Source of the DNA: JBKPNX01 sp046732855
Lineage (GTDB): Bacteria; Pseudomonadota; Alphaproteobacteria; Geminicoccales; Geminicoccaceae
Assembly: GCA_046732855.1 (NCBI GenBank)
Contig: JBKPNX010000064.1
Location: 5,472-69,471, forward strand
Direction of reading: 5' to 3'
DNA: 64,000 nucleotides
Part shown: positions 37,334 through 46,069 of the stretch, one piece after another
Layout of the letters: the number at the start of each line of letters is the position of its first letter
Numbering within the stretch: position 1 is the first letter of the stretch
Made by a program: the position numbers and the translations under genes
The notes under the pieces: model-generated
Database searches by the model: none
Told to the model about the DNA's origin: nothing
What the model saw: only the letters and a program-made list of their open reading frames with translations

Positions 37334-38098
37334 TCAGCTGAAGGGAGTACCGACCGGCGGGGGCTCGAGCGCACCGGGGCCGAACGGCGCGCCGGCGACC
37401 GCGAACGATGGCAGCTCCCTCGGCAGGTTCTGGCCCGAGCGCGCGGTCTCGTCGAGCAGCTCCAAAATCCGGTCCCGGAGCACGCGGATCTCGCGATAGG
37501 CGGGCGAGGCCGGCGCATGCGCGCCGATCCACGCGCCGGCATCGAATGCCTCGACGTGCGCCGAACGCTGGCGAATGGCCGGACCGACGCGCAGGCCGAA
37601 GCGCTCGAGGGTCATGTAGATGCGCCGGCCCACCGCGGTGCGCCGGTCCACGCGGCTCGGGATCAGCATGCACGCGGGGCGAGACGAGTTACGCACCGCG
37701 CGCGCACGCCGCAGCAGATCGAGCGCCTTGCCGGTCGCGCGCAGATCGACGCCCGATGGCGTGACTGGAATCGCGAACAGATCGGCGATCAGCAGGGCGG
37801 ACGCGATACCGGAGCCGATCTGGGGCGGCAGATCGACCACCACATGAGGCACGGTCGCCTTGAGGCTGAGAACGCGCGCGACCCAGCGCTGGGCATCCCG
37901 CTCGCCACCGAGCGGCAGGCTTTCGACCGCTATCGGGAGATTGCAGCCGGCATGCCAGTCGGTTGCGGTGGCTTGGGCGTCGGCATCGACCAGGACCACC
38001 GAATCGCCAGTCTCGACGAGAGCGCAGGCAAGATTGACGGCGATCGTGCTCTTGCCGGTGCCGCCCTTGAGATTGCCGATCGCGATGACGTTACCCAT
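37334..38098 (-). CDS. Orphan ParA/MinD-type partition ATPase
   Basis: A 254-residue deviant-Walker ATPase. The N-terminus VIAIGNLKGGTGKSTIAVNL is the deviant Walker A (KGGTGKS), VVLVDADAQATATDWHAG is switch I (A'), and HVVVDLPPQ is the Walker B region. Such proteins position DNA or protein cargo in the cell. There is no parB or centromere-like site beside it, and it does not look like chromosomal ParA, so it may place a non-DNA cargo. A 146-base gap separates it from the upstream glucosyltransferase gene on the opposite coordinate side, both on the minus strand. Confidence 0.88.
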   Translation of the reverse strand: MGNVIAIGNLKGGTGKSTIAVNLACALVETGDSVVLVDADAQATATDWHAGCNLPIAVESLPLGGERDAQRWVARVLSLKATVPHVVVDLPPQIGSGIASALLIADLFAIPVTPSGVDLRATGKALDLLRRARAVRNSSRPACMLIPSRVDRRTAVGRRIYMTLERFGLRVGPAIRQRSAHVEAFDAGAWIGAHAPASPAYREIRVLRDRILELLDETARSGQNLPRELPSFAVAGAPFGPGALEPPPVGTPFS

Positions 38099-38244
38099 TG
38101 GTCCGACGCTCCAACCTGTCCGCTCGGCCCGGGGTTGCGTGCGGCGCCGGCGCGGCGCGCGCAGGCGAGGAGCGACCCGTGACCGGGCTTCGGACGTCCT
38201 CCAGACGCCGGTTGGAACGCTATCAGGACAGGGTTAACGAAGCG

Positions 38245-40068
38245 TTACGAGTGCGGCGCGACAGGCTGTGAGGCCAGCAAGTCGACCGAGCGGCGGTCAC
38301 TCTGCGCGTCGCGCGGCGCGGCCTGGTACAGCCACTGCAGCTCTGTGGGCGGCGCAACCTCCTCCGGGATCAGGAACCAGCCGCGCCGGAGCGCCGCGAG
38401 GCCAAGCTCCGCCCAGCTCGAGATCACGACCAGCGGCACCGCCAACAGCAGCCCGGTGAGCACGGGGCTGAACCAGGGCAGCAGATCGGGTGCGGTCAGA
38501 TACACCGCGTACCCCCAGACCGCACCGAACGCCGTGCTGCCGCCGTAACGGAGCAGGGCGCCACCCCAATCCTCGGCGGCGCCGTTCCGTTGCTGCCCGT
38601 TCCAGGAGGCGCGCCACCCCATGATCGTGGCGATCACGACCCGGGTGTGCTGAACCATCAAGATCGGGGCGAGCAGGATGGAGAAAGCGAGTTCCGTGAA
38701 CACGCTGCGGATCAGCGGCAGCGCGCCGCCGAAGGCACGCCGGCGCGCCGGCACCGCGAGCGCATGGAGCAGCGCCAGAAAGCGCGGCAGCATCAGAATG
38801 CACAGCGTCGCGGCGAACAGGCCGAGCAGTTCGGCGCGCCGAGCAATCGGCCAAGCGGGCCCGAAGCTGGTGGCGTCGGCGAAATAGTCCCACGGAATGA
38901 GGGCGGCTCTCGCTGCCTCGAGACTGGTCAGGACCAGAAGCGTCAGCCACAGCGGGGAGGCGAGATAGGCCATGGCTCCGGTCAGCAGATGCGCGCGGCT
39001 CGCGGGGCGCAGGCCTTTGATGGTGAGCAGCCGCAGATGCTGCAGATTGCCCTGGCACCAGCGCCGGTCGCGGCTGACGAAGTCGCTGAGCGTGGGCGGC
39101 AGTTGCTCGTAACTCCCGCCGAGCTCCGGCACCAGCCACACGCCCCAGCCGGCCCGGCGCAGAAAAGCCGCCTCGACAAAGTCGTGGCTCAGGATCTCAC
39201 CCCCAAACGGCGGCGATCCGGGCAAGGTGGGCAGCCCGGCGTTCGCCATGAACGCCTCGGTGCGGATGATCGCGTTGTGGCCCCAATAGTTGCCTTCGTC
39301 CTGGAACCAGTAGTTCAACCCCGCCGCCAGCAGCGGACCGTACAGGCTTGCGGAGAACTGCAGGATCCGTGCGAGCGGCGTCTCGCCCCCGACCGGGCGC
39401 GGCACCGTCTGGATCAGACCCGCGTCCGGATTGGCCTCCATCAGCTGGACCAGCCGCACCAACGTCTCACCGGACATCACGCTGTCGGCGTCGAGGACCA
39501 CGAAATAAGTATAGCGGGCTCCCCAGCGGCGGCAGAAATCGGCGATGTTGCCAGCCTTGCGCCCGCGATTGTCGGAGCGATTGCGATAGAACAGGCGACC
39601 GCGCGCGTCGAGCTGGGCGCACAGGCGCGCCCACAGCGCCTGTTCCTGGCGCACCAGCTCATGATCCCGGCTGTCGCTGAGAATGAACACGTCAAACTGG
39701 GAGAGGTACCCGGTGTTCGCCAGCGACCGGTAGGTCGCTGCGATCCGCTTGCCGACCTGTTCGGGGTCCTCGTGATAGATCGGCATCACGAGGGCGGTAC
39801 GGGCACTCGGGTGCAACTCGCCCGCTGGTGGCCGCAGGCCCGCGCCGCCGCCTCGGCAAAGCGCCACGAACCCGGCAACCGCCGTCCAGAACGCGCTCGA
39901 GATCCAGGCAAAGCTCAGGAAAAACATGCCGAGGATCGCGGTGTCCAGATAGGACAGCCGATCGCCGGCGAGCACGCTGGCGAACACATTGGTCGCAGCC
40001 CCGGCGCTGGCCACCACCAGCACCAGAAGAAGCAGTCGGCGCCGCGACTGCGCCGGCTGACGGGGCAT
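38245..40068 (-). CDS. mdoH: Osmoregulated periplasmic glucan glucosyltransferase (OpgH/MdoH-like)
   Basis: Inner-membrane family 2 glycosyltransferase, about 607 residues. Two N-terminal helices precede the cytosolic GT domain, which has TALVMPIYHEDPEQVGKRIA, DNRGRKAGNIADFCRRWGAR, the DxD region VVLDADSVMSG and the acceptor motif RDRRWCQGNLQHLRLL (Q-x-x-R-W type). Several further helices follow. The context GGEILSHDFVEAAFLRRAGWGVW is typical of MdoH. I use ATG 40066-40068; a TTG at 40089 would add seven residues. The usual partner mdoG is absent. It is shorter than E. coli MdoH, mostly at the termini. Confidence 0.88.
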   Translation of the reverse strand: MPRQPAQSRRRLLLLVLVVASAGAATNVFASVLAGDRLSYLDTAILGMFFLSFAWISSAFWTAVAGFVALCRGGGAGLRPPAGELHPSARTALVMPIYHEDPEQVGKRIAATYRSLANTGYLSQFDVFILSDSRDHELVRQEQALWARLCAQLDARGRLFYRNRSDNRGRKAGNIADFCRRWGARYTYFVVLDADSVMSGETLVRLVQLMEANPDAGLIQTVPRPVGGETPLARILQFSASLYGPLLAAGLNYWFQDEGNYWGHNAIIRTEAFMANAGLPTLPGSPPFGGEILSHDFVEAAFLRRAGWGVWLVPELGGSYEQLPPTLSDFVSRDRRWCQGNLQHLRLLTIKGLRPASRAHLLTGAMAYLASPLWLTLLVLTSLEAARAALIPWDYFADATSFGPAWPIARRAELLGLFAATLCILMLPRFLALLHALAVPARRRAFGGALPLIRSVFTELAFSILLAPILMVQHTRVVIATIMGWRASWNGQQRNGAAEDWGGALLRYGGSTAFGAVWGYAVYLTAPDLLPWFSPVLTGLLLAVPLVVISSWAELGLAALRRGWFLIPEEVAPPTELQWLYQAAPRDAQSDRRSVDLLASQPVAPHS

Positions 40069-40108
40069 ACCCGCCCGTGGTGAGATCAACAGCCCCCCCG
40101 TTCCGCGG

Positions 40109-40441
40109 TCAAGAGGTCGCCAGTCGACCCCAGCGAACTAGTCGGGACAGCCCCGTGACGAGGTCACGCGGCGACCAGCGTTCGAGAGGCTGCTCGAGCA
40201 CCACACCCGGGCACTCCTCAGGCACGCGCTCGGCCGTAACCTCGATCGCCTCGACGCCGCTCTGGGCAAGCGTCAGTGCGCCGTCATCCGCAGGATGAGA
40301 CGACAAGCCAACGGGGCGCATCCCCTCGTTCCCTCCGATACTCAGAACAGTTGCGCTGTGATGCCACCCATCCGACGGTTCGTCCGCCGGGGAGTTGGTT
40401 GCCTCGGCCGGCGCTGCACACGTAAACGCATGCCGCCCCAT
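40109..40441 (-). CDS. Possible hypothetical protein
   Basis: An open frame with an ATG at 40439-40441 and a weak GGGA upstream would encode 110 residues, acidic in its second half (GVEAIEVTAERVPEECPGVV, then LERWSPRDLVTGLSRLV). It lies just upstream of the glucosyltransferase gene on the same strand. It has no recognisable domain, signal peptide or membrane segment and could be a chance frame in GC-rich DNA. The frame can be extended further upstream, but that part is arginine-rich and looks non-coding. Confidence 0.3.
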   Translation of the reverse strand: MGRHAFTCAAPAEATNSPADEPSDGWHHSATVLSIGGNEGMRPVGLSSHPADDGALTLAQSGVEAIEVTAERVPEECPGVVLEQPLERWSPRDLVTGLSRLVRWGRLATS

Positions 40442-40726
40442 TTTGTTCCCAACGCGCGAGTTACCTCTACCTCCTCTGTAACCCGGCGGGCAGTCCGACC
40501 TATCAGCGGTGACAACGCTTCGCCACGCTGTTCTACCCGAACGGTGAGCGCGCCGCGACCCCCGACGCACTCCGGACCTCGACCGCGTCCTCGCCTCTCG
40601 TGCTCCCTACGCAGCGGAAGGGAATCAGGGGAAGGACACACCGATTACTTGGATTGGCGCGGCAACCGCGTCCACCAGATTGCGGCTATGGTCTCCCGCG
40701 ACCGATCGCCGCGCTGGAGACGCAGG

Positions 40727-42772
40727 CTAATCGAATCCCGCCTTGCGCAGGCCGTCGGCGTAGTGCTCGGCATCCGCAGCGCGCTGGAAGGGCTCCATGG
40801 CGAGCAACCAGTCGATACAGGTGATGTCTTTGGGGAACATGCCGCGGGCGAGCTGCCGGCGATGGTGGCGACGAACGGTGTCGCGATGCGCAGGGCAGTC
40901 CTCGAGCCGCCCCAGGTGGGCGCACGCGGCCGCGATGAAGGCCGGCGTGTTGCACAGCGCCTCGGGCGCCGGCGCCATGGTCGCGAGCGCTTCCTCGTGC
41001 AGTCGGGCGCTGAACAGCGCGATGCCCGCGAAGGCGGCGTACCATTCCGGATGATGGGGTGCCAGGCGGAGCGCGCTGCGGCCCGCCTCGACCGCCACCT
41101 CGTGGTCGCCGATCAGCGCCATCGCCACGGCTGCGTGCGCGAGCACGTCGGCGTCGTTGGGGTTGAGCTCGAGCGCCCTGAGCAGCTGCCGGCGCGCGCC
41201 GTCGTAGTCGCGGCCGTAGAGCTGCGCCAGGCCGAGGATACAGTGCGCGCGGTGGTCACGCTCGTCGAGCTCGACTGCCCGGCGGGCGAAATCCAGGGCC
41301 TCCTTGCGCAGGAAGAACCAGTGATTCCAGGAGAAGCAGGCCCATTCGTTCAGGTTCGCCATGGCGAGCCCGACGTAGGCGCGCGCGAACCCGGCGTCCT
41401 TGGCCACCGCCTGTTGGAAGCAGCGACGGGCCTCGCCGATCGCAGCGAGATCAGCGCGTCTGAGGGCGCCCCAGCCGCGCAGCCAGAGATCGTAAGCCCC
41501 GAGATCATCCGGCCGTGCGCACCGCGCCGTCTCGAGGCGCGCATCCTCGATCCGGCCGACCAGCATCGCGACGATGCGGCGCGCCACCTCGTCCTGGAAT
41601 TTGAAGAGGCCGCTTATCGGGCAGTCGTAGCGCTCCGCCCAGAGCTGACGGGCGGTGTCGGTTTCGACCAGGCGCACGGTGATCCTGACGCCCCGGCCGG
41701 CCGGCCGCAGCACGCCCTCGAGCACGTAAGCCGTGCCCAGTTCGGCCCCGACCCGGTCCGGCGGCACGTCGGCATCGCGGAACGCCAACGCCGTCCGCGG
41801 CGCGATCACGTCGAGCTCGCGGAACCGGCCGAGCTCGGTCGCGATGTCCTCAGCCATGCCGTCGACCAGGTAGCGATCGGCCTCGTCTGCGACGCCGCGA
41901 AACGACAGCACGGCGATCGAGGGGCGGAGCCGAAGCTGCGAGCGTCGCCGCGCCCGATCCTCGCGCGCGCTCCTCAGCACCGCCCTGCGCTCGGGCACAC
42001 CATCGGCCTCGCATGACGGCGTGTCCTGCCCGACTGCGCCGTCCGGCAGCAGCTTCGAAAGCTCGGCTCGCAGCCGCTCGGTTTCCGGATCCGGGGGCAC
42101 GCCGAGTTCGCGCTCGAGCACCTCGCGGCAGCGGCGGTACTGGTCGAGCGCCCCGCCGACCCGGTCCTGGTACATGTACAGGCGGATCAGCGAGCGATGG
42201 ACGCTCTCCTGCAGGGGATCGAGCGCGATCAGGCGCAACGCGACCTGGATCGCGCGGTCGATGGCGCCGGTGGCCACATAATGGTCGAGCAGGCGGCGCA
42301 GGACCGCGTGCAGCGTTTCGTCCAGCCGCCGCCGCTCGGTCAGCAGCCATTGCTCGAAGATCTCGCCGCAATCGGCGAAACCCTCGAGGAAGTTGCCGCG
42401 ATGGAGATCTGCGGCGCGTTCCAAAGTCTCAGGGGTGCCGTCGGCGGCGAGCCTCAGGAACAGCCCGACATCCACGTCCACACTGCCCGGCCGGACCGCC
42501 AGCTGGTTGCGGTCGACCGCCAGGCAGTCCCTCGCGTCCGCCGGCAGGCTCTCGCGCAGGCGCGAAAGCGCCTTGCGCAGGTTGGCCCGCCCCTCGCGGG
42601 CCGCCTGGTCGCCCCAGAGCAAGTCGGCCAGCTTGTCGCGGCGGTGACCCTGCTCCGGGTTCGCCGCGAGGTAGGCGAACAGCGCTCGCACCTTGCTCGT
42701 GGGGAAGGTGAGCACGTCGCCGGTGCCGGAGCGACAGTCGAACCCGCCCAAGAGATAGAGCTGGAGGGGCAT
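40727..42772 (-). CDS. BTAD-type transcriptional regulator with TolB-like and TPR domains
   Basis: A 681-residue regulator. The N-terminus is an OmpR-like winged helix (LQLYLLGGFDCRSGTGDVLT, then HRRDKLADLLWGDQAAREGR and RANLRKALSRLRE), followed by the bacterial transcriptional activation domain (VDVGLFLRLAADG through ALDQYRRCREVLERELGVPP). A TolB N-domain-like segment (PSIAVLSFRGVADEADRYLV, AYVLEGVLRPAGRGVRITVR) occupies about residues 285-400. TPR-like repeats fill the rest (DAGFARAYVGLAMANLNEWA, ELNPNDADVLAHAAVAMALI). No adenylate-cyclase domain is present although this architecture often carries one. It is divergent from the methyltransferase gene, which may be its target. Confidence 0.88.
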   Translation of the reverse strand: MPLQLYLLGGFDCRSGTGDVLTFPTSKVRALFAYLAANPEQGHRRDKLADLLWGDQAAREGRANLRKALSRLRESLPADARDCLAVDRNQLAVRPGSVDVDVGLFLRLAADGTPETLERAADLHRGNFLEGFADCGEIFEQWLLTERRRLDETLHAVLRRLLDHYVATGAIDRAIQVALRLIALDPLQESVHRSLIRLYMYQDRVGGALDQYRRCREVLERELGVPPDPETERLRAELSKLLPDGAVGQDTPSCEADGVPERRAVLRSAREDRARRRSQLRLRPSIAVLSFRGVADEADRYLVDGMAEDIATELGRFRELDVIAPRTALAFRDADVPPDRVGAELGTAYVLEGVLRPAGRGVRITVRLVETDTARQLWAERYDCPISGLFKFQDEVARRIVAMLVGRIEDARLETARCARPDDLGAYDLWLRGWGALRRADLAAIGEARRCFQQAVAKDAGFARAYVGLAMANLNEWACFSWNHWFFLRKEALDFARRAVELDERDHRAHCILGLAQLYGRDYDGARRQLLRALELNPNDADVLAHAAVAMALIGDHEVAVEAGRSALRLAPHHPEWYAAFAGIALFSARLHEEALATMAPAPEALCNTPAFIAAACAHLGRLEDCPAHRDTVRRHHRRQLARGMFPKDITCIDWLLAMEPFQRAADAEHYADGLRKAGFD

Positions 42773-42917
42773 CTTGGCGGACCTCCTCGCGGGAGCTTAT
42801 GCCGCGCGACCACAGCGTTCCAGCGCGAACCACACGCTTGTCCCGGACTTGTCACGCCGGCGGGGACGATCGTTCGCGAGGCTGCTGCGGGCATTCGCCG
42901 GAAAGGAGGCTCGAGCC

Positions 42918-43739
42918 ATGTCCGAACAGGCAGCGCTCATGTCCGAACAGGGAGCGTGGCAACTGTCGAACGACATTGCGGTCGCCTATGAGCGCGATTT
43001 CGTTCCCGCCATCTTCGCCCAGTGGCCGCCGAAGCTCGCTGATATCGCGGTGATCGCACCGGGCGACCGGGTCCTCGACGTCGGTTGCGGGACGGGCGTC
43101 CTGGCGCGAGAAGCCGCGGTGCACGCGGGGCCTGCGGGCCGCGTGACCGGGCTCGATCTGAATGAGGGCATGCTGGCGGTGGCGCGGCGCCTGCGGCCCG
43201 AGATCGACTGGCGGCAGGGCGACGCCCTGGATCTGCCGTTCGCGGATCGCGCGTTCGATGTCGTGGTCAGTCAGTTCGCGCTCATGTTCTTCCCCGACCG
43301 CCCGCTCGCGTTGCGCGAGATGTGGCGGGTGCTGGCGCCGAGCGGCCGCCTCGCGGTTGCCGTATGCGCGCCGCTCGAACAGACCAGGGGCTATCGCCTG
43401 TTCGCGGACATCTTGCGGCGCGAAGCCGGCGAGGGCGCAGCGGCGATGGTCGAGGGCTACTTCGCGCTCGGCGACGAGACGGAGCTCTTACGCCTCGCTC
43501 GGGCGGCGGAGATCGTGAATCCGAAAATCGTGAGGGGCGAGGGTTGGGCGCGTTTCGCCTCGATCGAGGAATTCGGGCGGATCGAGATCAAAGGCTCGCC
43601 GCTCGCCGGGCTCATCGATCCAGGCGAGTTCGAGCGAATCCTCGCCGCGGCACGCGAAGCGTTGGCCGAGTTTTACGATGACCGCGGCAGGCTCGCGGTT
43701 CCTCTTGACGCCCGCATTCTGACCGCCCGCAAGGGCTGA
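42918..43739 (+). CDS. Class I SAM-dependent methyltransferase
   Basis: A 273-residue UbiE/COQ5-like small-molecule methyltransferase. Motif I is VLDVGCGTGVLAREAAVHAG, motif II region VTGLDLNEGMLAVARR, then QGDALDLPFADRAFDVVVSQ and MFFPDRPLALREMWRVLAPS. The ATG at 42918 follows AAAGGAGG. The first seven codons are almost duplicated (MSEQAAL then MSEQGAW), so a second ATG at 42939 is an alternative start. The gene is divergent from the BTAD regulator with a 145-base gap. Substrate unknown. Confidence 0.9.
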   Translation: MSEQAALMSEQGAWQLSNDIAVAYERDFVPAIFAQWPPKLADIAVIAPGDRVLDVGCGTGVLAREAAVHAGPAGRVTGLDLNEGMLAVARRLRPEIDWRQGDALDLPFADRAFDVVVSQFALMFFPDRPLALREMWRVLAPSGRLAVAVCAPLEQTRGYRLFADILRREAGEGAAAMVEGYFALGDETELLRLARAAEIVNPKIVRGEGWARFASIEEFGRIEIKGSPLAGLIDPGEFERILAAAREALAEFYDDRGRLAVPLDARILTARKG

Positions 43740-43828
43740 TCGGAGCGTCAAAATCTGACTCGAGGAACGGCGGGCCTAACGACGTTTCGACCGTCGCTAA
43801 ATCCGGGTCGCGCGAGCCGGCGCCGCGT

Positions 43829-44236
43829 TCAGGCGTCGTGACGCGGCAGCCAGGGGATCTGGTTGACGTCGATGCCTTCGTCGCGCAGCTCCTTGGCCTC
43901 CGCCTTGGTCGCCTCGCCGTAGATGCTGCGCTTTGCCGTTTCGCCGTGGTGCATCTTGCGCGCTTCCTCGGCGAACTTCGGCCCGACGTGATCGAAATTC
44001 TTCTCGATGTGGCTCTGCACGCCGCGCCAGACCCGCATCAGCTCCGCCGCCTGTCCGGCGTCGATCTTCGGCCGCGAGTTCACCGCCGGCGCCATCAGCG
44101 CCTTCGACACGTCCGCGCTGCCACACACCGGGCAGGCAAGGTCGCCGGCGGCAGCCTGATCATCGTAAGCCGCGCTGTCGCGAAACCACGCCTCGAACGC
44201 GTGACCGTCCTTGCAGCGCAGGTCGAACAGGATCAT
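43829..44236 (-). CDS. DUF1178 family protein
   Basis: A 135-residue protein beginning MILFDLRCKDGHAFEAWFRD with a zinc-ribbon-like CPVCGS motif at about residue 35 and a matching cysteine in LRCKDGH. It continues with VQSHIEKNFDHVGPKFAEEA and ends EGIDVNQIPWLPRHDA, the typical DUF1178 C-terminus. The family is widespread in Alphaproteobacteria and often neighbours glutaredoxin and comF, as here. Function unknown; the zinc ribbon suggests a nucleic-acid or protein contact role. Confidence 0.9.
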   Translation of the reverse strand: MILFDLRCKDGHAFEAWFRDSAAYDDQAAAGDLACPVCGSADVSKALMAPAVNSRPKIDAGQAAELMRVWRGVQSHIEKNFDHVGPKFAEEARKMHHGETAKRSIYGEATKAEAKELRDEGIDVNQIPWLPRHDA

Positions 44237-44327
44237 GAGGTCGCGCGATCCAAGCTGGGGTAAGGCTCCGCTAGAGCTGGGATTTCAGGCGAGCACCCGC
44301 AAGACCGGGCGCCAGGGCGCGAAGGCG

Positions 44328-44588
44328 TCACCCGGTACTTAGCATGGTGTCAAGCTCGCCGCTGCGCTCGAGTTCGGCGAGCTCGTCCGAGCCGCCGATC
44401 GGGCGGCCGTCGACGAACAGCTGCGGGACCGTACGCCCCCCCCCAGAGCGCTCGATCATCTCGGCGCGACGCTCGGGAAACTGCCAGAGATCAATCTCGG
44501 TGAACGCGATGCCCTTCTGGGCGAGCAAACCCTTGGCGCGCGCGCAATAGGGGCAAAAAGGCGTCGTGTAGATCTCGATCTCAGCCAT
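44328..44588 (-). CDS. grxC: Glutaredoxin 3
   Basis: An 86-residue glutathione-dependent thiol-disulfide oxidoreductase. EIEIYTTPFCPYCARAKGLL has the dithiol CPYC active site, GGRTVPQLFVDGRPIGGSDE holds the cis-proline and the glutathione-binding GG-S-D motif. The start is ATG 44586-44588, giving the normal compact length. A longer in-frame extension upstream is unlikely to be translated. It lies between comF and DUF1178 on the same strand, probably one operon. Confidence 0.94.
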   Translation of the reverse strand: MAEIEIYTTPFCPYCARAKGLLAQKGIAFTEIDLWQFPERRAEMIERSGGGRTVPQLFVDGRPIGGSDELAELERSGELDTMLSTG

Positions 44589-44637
44589 TTCAGCGAGCGC
44601 TCGTTGTGGCACGGCTCGTGCGGAGCCGCGCCCGTGA

Positions 44638-45396
44638 TCATACAGGCATTGCCGCGTCCCGCACCACACGGGCGAGCGTGACCACGTCGACCTGGCGCGC
44701 GCCAGCCCGGCGCAGCACCCGCGCGCACGCCCCAACCGTCGCCCCGGTGGTGAGCACGTCATCGATCAGCACGACACGCCGCCCCTCGACGCGCCCGCGA
44801 TGCCAGGGATGCACGCGAAACGCCCCGGCGGTGACATTATCGAGTCTGGCCTGGCCGCTCAGGCCCTGCTGGGACCGGGTCGCCCGCTGGCGTTGGAGCA
44901 GGTCCGGCACGAGTGCCAGGCCGGTCTCCTTGGCGAGCGCACGCGCCAGGATCGCCGACTGATTGTAGCCGCGCTTCAACAGCCGCCAGCGATGCAGCGG
45001 CACTGGCGTGATCAGCTCGGCATCGGCGAGCAGCTCGGCGCCGGCCCGGGATAACCAGACGCCGAAGGCGGGCGCCGTGTCGGTGCGATCGGCATGCTTG
45101 AACGCCAGGATCAGACGGCGCGAGCCGTCATCGTAGCGTAGCGCCGCGCGCGCCCGATCGTACACGGGCGCCTCTCTGGCGCATTCGCCGCACAGCGGCG
45201 CCTCCGGCAACGCGTGAGGCAACGGGTAGCCGCACAGGCGGCATTGCGGCGGACCGAGAAAGGTGAGGCAGCGCCAACACTCGGCACAGAGACTCCCCTG
45301 CCCCTCGACCACCACCCCGCAGCGCAGGCACCGCGGCGGCAGGACGAGATCGAGCAGCCCGTGCATGCCGCGGCGCGCCAGCGCAGCGATCGCCAT
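44638..45396 (-). CDS. comF: ComF family phosphoribosyltransferase-like protein
   Basis: A 252-residue ComF/GntX homologue. The N-terminal double zinc finger is evident as PPRCLRCGVVVEGQGSLCAE with CWRC, CRLCGYPL and CGECAR. The phosphoribosyltransferase domain then shows ITPVPLHRWRLLKRGYNQSA and the PRPP-binding loop VVLIDDVLTTGATVGAC. The family is implicated in DNA uptake in naturally competent bacteria, but is also present in non-competent ones. It is followed by grxC after 49 bases. Confidence 0.94.
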   Translation of the reverse strand: MAIAALARRGMHGLLDLVLPPRCLRCGVVVEGQGSLCAECWRCLTFLGPPQCRLCGYPLPHALPEAPLCGECAREAPVYDRARAALRYDDGSRRLILAFKHADRTDTAPAFGVWLSRAGAELLADAELITPVPLHRWRLLKRGYNQSAILARALAKETGLALVPDLLQRQRATRSQQGLSGQARLDNVTAGAFRVHPWHRGRVEGRRVVLIDDVLTTGATVGACARVLRRAGARQVDVVTLARVVRDAAMPV

Positions 45397-45501
45397 GGCT
45401 CGGCCTCAATCGTTTATTCAACTTTAGGTTTATCATGCCCTGCCGCGGACGCGAGCTCAAGGCCATCCGAGAGCCGGAGTAAATCCGAAAGTTCTGAACC
45501 G

Positions 45502-45849
45502 CTAACCCGCCGGCCGGGTCTCCGCGGCGAGCCAGTCGAGATATTCCGGATTGCCCGCGACGATCGGCAGGGTAACCACGCACGGGCACTCGTAGCTGTG
45601 CAGTTCTCGGATGCGCGCGATCAGGCGTTCGACCAGCGCGCTGCGCGTCTTGAGGATCAGCACCGCCTCGCCGGCCTGCTGCACCGCACCCTGCCACCAG
45701 TAGATCGAGGTCGCGCCGTCCAGGACGTTGGCGGAGGCCGCCAAGCGTTCCTCCACGACCGTGCGGCCGATGGTCAATGCCTCCGCGCGCGAGCCGGCGG
45801 TGACATAGCACCAGCACGCGGGGACCGCTTGCTCAACGCTTTGCAGCAT
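45502..45849 (-). CDS. cutA: Divalent-cation tolerance protein CutA
   Basis: A 115-residue trimeric small protein with the family pattern CWCYVTAGSRAEALTIGRTV, ERLAASANVLDGATSIYWW, LILKTRSALVERLIARIREL and HSYECPCVVTLPIVAGNPEY. CutA was named for copper tolerance in E. coli; its true role is uncertain. It lies upstream of comF with a 105-base gap and just downstream of tRNA-Pro, all on the minus strand. Confidence 0.93.
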   Translation of the reverse strand: MLQSVEQAVPACWCYVTAGSRAEALTIGRTVVEERLAASANVLDGATSIYWWQGAVQQAGEAVLILKTRSALVERLIARIRELHSYECPCVVTLPIVAGNPEYLDWLAAETRPAG

Positions 45850-45881
45850 GATGGTTCGAAGCCACGCGCCCGCCGGATCAA

Positions 45882-45958
45882 TGGTCGGAGCGGCCGGATT
45901 TGAACCGGCGACCCCCAGTCCCCCAGACTGATGCGCTACCAGGCTGCGCTACGCTCCG
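45882..45958 (-). tRNA. tRNA-Pro, anticodon GGG
   Basis: Read on the minus strand, the 77 bases begin CGGAGCG and end CGCTCCG-A-CCA, so the acceptor stem pairs perfectly and the CCA tail is encoded. The D-arm contains AGCGCAGCCTGGTAGCGC, the anticodon stem-loop is TCAGT-CTGGGGG-ACTGG with GGG at tRNA positions 35-37 of this sequence, and the T-arm contains GGTTCAAATCC. A good promoter lies just upstream. Confidence 0.96.
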
Positions 45959-45992
45959 ACGGCGCTGTGCGCGGCGCGAGGGCCACGGTCCG

Positions 45993-46021
45993 ACTATAGT
46001 GTGGTATTGCGCCCGCGACAA
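45993..46021 (-). promoter_or_regulatory. Sigma-70-type promoter for tRNA-Pro
   Basis: On the minus strand, TTGTCG (46021-46016) and TATAGT (45998-45993) are separated by exactly 17 bases. The -10 ends 35 bases before the mature tRNA 5' end, leaving a short leader for RNase P to remove. Confidence 0.7.
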
Positions 46022-46069
46022 TGCTCCCGCGCCTATACTCGCGGTACTCGGTTCTGGGCGTGCGCGCGC

